A DNA stretch of 40,487 nucleotides from a virus, in IMG/VR virus record IMGVR_UViG_3300042350_000976, positions 1 through 40,487 of that record. One strand, given 5' to 3'. A program made the position numbers and the translations under genes. Under the pieces are notes generated by a model, which did no database searches, was not told where the DNA came from, and saw only the letters and a list, made by a program, of their open reading frames with translations. Shown here piece after piece: positions 39,669 to 40,487 of the stretch (the stretch's first letter is position 1; every line of letters begins with the position of its first letter).

Positions 39669-40487
39669 TCAGCCCCTTCCGATGATGTTTAGCAGGTCGT
39701 CCAACGACGCCCCGGGTTCTTGTTGTGCAAAGAGTTGATCGAGAGCATTTTCTTCCGTTTTCTCACGGGCGGCAATCTCTTGCTCCTCTAGCATTTCCCC
39801 CACTGCACCGGCCTTGGTGACGCTCAGAGGTTTGTAGTCCTCGTCTGCCACGGTGCCTTGCTTGGTAAGCCGCTGCTTCTTCGACCCAAACTCCTTGCCA
39901 TAGTAGAAGACGTTAGCCAGTGCAGGCACACCCAAGGATGCCGCAGCCTGTTGTGCTTGAGGCATGGGCATGCGAACCCCCGGTGTCGGACGCGGCGTTG
40001 GCGTAGGACGCACCGTGGGGCTTGGTGTGGGGGTAGGCGTCGGCGTCGGGCTCGGTGAGGGGCTCGGGCTCGGGCTCGGTGAGGGGCTCGGGCTAGGAGA
40101 TGGCGAGGGTGAAGGGCTCGGGCTCGGTGAAGGGCTCGGGCTCGGTGAGGGGCTCGGGCTTGGAGATGGCGACGGCGAAGGCGATGGGCTCGGGCTCGGC
40201 GAGGGGCTCGGGCTAGGAGATGGCGAAGGCGATGGGCTCGGGCTCGGTGAGGGCGACGGCGAGGGTGAAGGGCTCGGGCTCGGTGAGGGGCTCGGGCTTG
40301 GAGATGGCGACGGCGATGGTGAGGGGCTCGGGCTTGGAGATGGCGACGGCGATGGCGAGGGGCTCGGGCTCGGCGAGGGGCTCGGGCTCGGTGAGGGGCT
40401 CGGGCTCGGTGAGGGCGACGGCGATGGCGAGGGGCTCGGGCTCGGTGAGGGGCTCGGGCTTGGAGATGGCGACGGCGATGGCGAGGG
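39669..40487 (-). CDS. Virion protein with long Pro-Ser repeat, C-terminal part (partial)
   Basis: The minus-strand frame is open from the right edge (40487) to the stop at 39669, 272 codons. The first 150 or so encode an almost unbroken alternation of Pro and Ser, changing to Pro-Thr near 40045-40014. Then comes a folded C-terminal part of about 110 residues ([19 protein letters not shown], later [18 protein letters not shown]) with an acidic end. There is no start in the window, so the N-terminus lies beyond the edge. A rod-like PS linker joining two domains is the simplest reading; possible O-glycosylation sites are abundant. Confidence 0.75.
   Translation of the reverse strand, partial: PSPSPSPSPSPSPSPSPSPSPSPSPSPSPSPSPSPSPSPSPSPSPSPSPSPSPSPSPSPSPSPSPSPSPSPSPSPSPSPSPSPSPSPSPSPSPSPSPSPSPSPSPSPSPSPSPSPSPSPSPSPSPSPSPSPSPSPSPSPSPSPSPSPTPTPTPTPSPTVRPTPTPRPTPGVRMPMPQAQQAAASLGVPALANVFYYGKEFGSKKQRLTKQGTVADEDYKPLSVTKAGAVGEMLEEQEIAAREKTEENALDQLFAQQEPGASLDDLLNIIGRG
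40045..40487. repeat. GC-rich tandem hexanucleotide/18-mer repeat
   Basis: Units of six bases (CGAGCC-type on the minus strand, with variants from TCG, TCA, AGC and TCT serine codons) are repeated through the last 443 bases, with longer 18- to 40-base patterns recurring (for example GAGGGGCTCGGGCT many times). The window ends inside it. Use of different Ser and Pro codons suggests repeated slippage and duplication with drift. Assembly errors here are likely. Confidence 0.9.

Overview
The window is part of a tailed double-stranded DNA bacteriophage genome (or a prophage-derived contig). The evidence is a packaging and head cassette (small and large terminase, portal, GroES-like co-chaperonin, scaffold, start of a probable capsid gene), several long virion-type proteins, and a phage-style replication set (family A DNA polymerase, primase-helicase, SNF2 helicase, nucleases, putative ssDNA-binding protein) embedded in densely packed small genes with stop/start overlaps. 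The large P22-type portal and the very long internal-virion-like proteins suggest a podovirus-like virion. No phage RNA polymerase, integrase, lysis cassette or tRNA is recognisable. Promoters look like host sigma70 promoters, so a GC-rich proteobacterial host, perhaps aquatic, is plausible but unproven.

Layout. 1-7366 (minus strand): late head/packaging cassette read leftward, TerS > TerL > portal > glycosyltransferase > 67-aa protein > GroES-like > scaffold-like > 149-aa protein > probable capsid, which is cut by the left edge. 7367-7793: divergent control region with a G-rich tract, a palindromic operator and a promoter. 7794-8371: one lysine/alanine-rich gene with its own terminator. 8372-9248: a gene-free, repeat-dense stretch of about 0.9 kb (24-bp iteron-like repeats, nine copies of an 8-mer, an AT-rich segment), the best candidate for a replication origin or regulatory hub. 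9249-26648 (plus strand): early/replication genes, including a three-gene MoxR ATPase / VWA-metallopeptidase module, a long run of small ORFs, the DNA polymerase, nucleases, SNF2 helicase and a putative ssDNA-binding protein, ended by a terminator at 26662. 26709-29769: primase-helicase and one small gene, ended by a terminator at 29827. 29853-40487 (minus strand): converging virion genes, a 2008-aa protein with an HExxH motif, three probable internal virion or head-tail proteins, and a protein whose proline/serine repeat runs off the right edge.

How it works together. The two strands separate early/replication (plus) from late/structural (minus) functions. Four copies of one 17-bp palindrome sit at three early gene starts and beside the iteron region, two of them in duplicated leader cassettes (sigma70 promoter, 5' hairpin, palindrome, start codon). 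This points to one regulator coordinating early transcription and possibly replication. Because the window starts in a probable capsid gene and ends in a virion gene on the same strand, the missing part is probably the rest of the capsid and tail region, either of a circularly permuted genome or beyond a break at the repeat.
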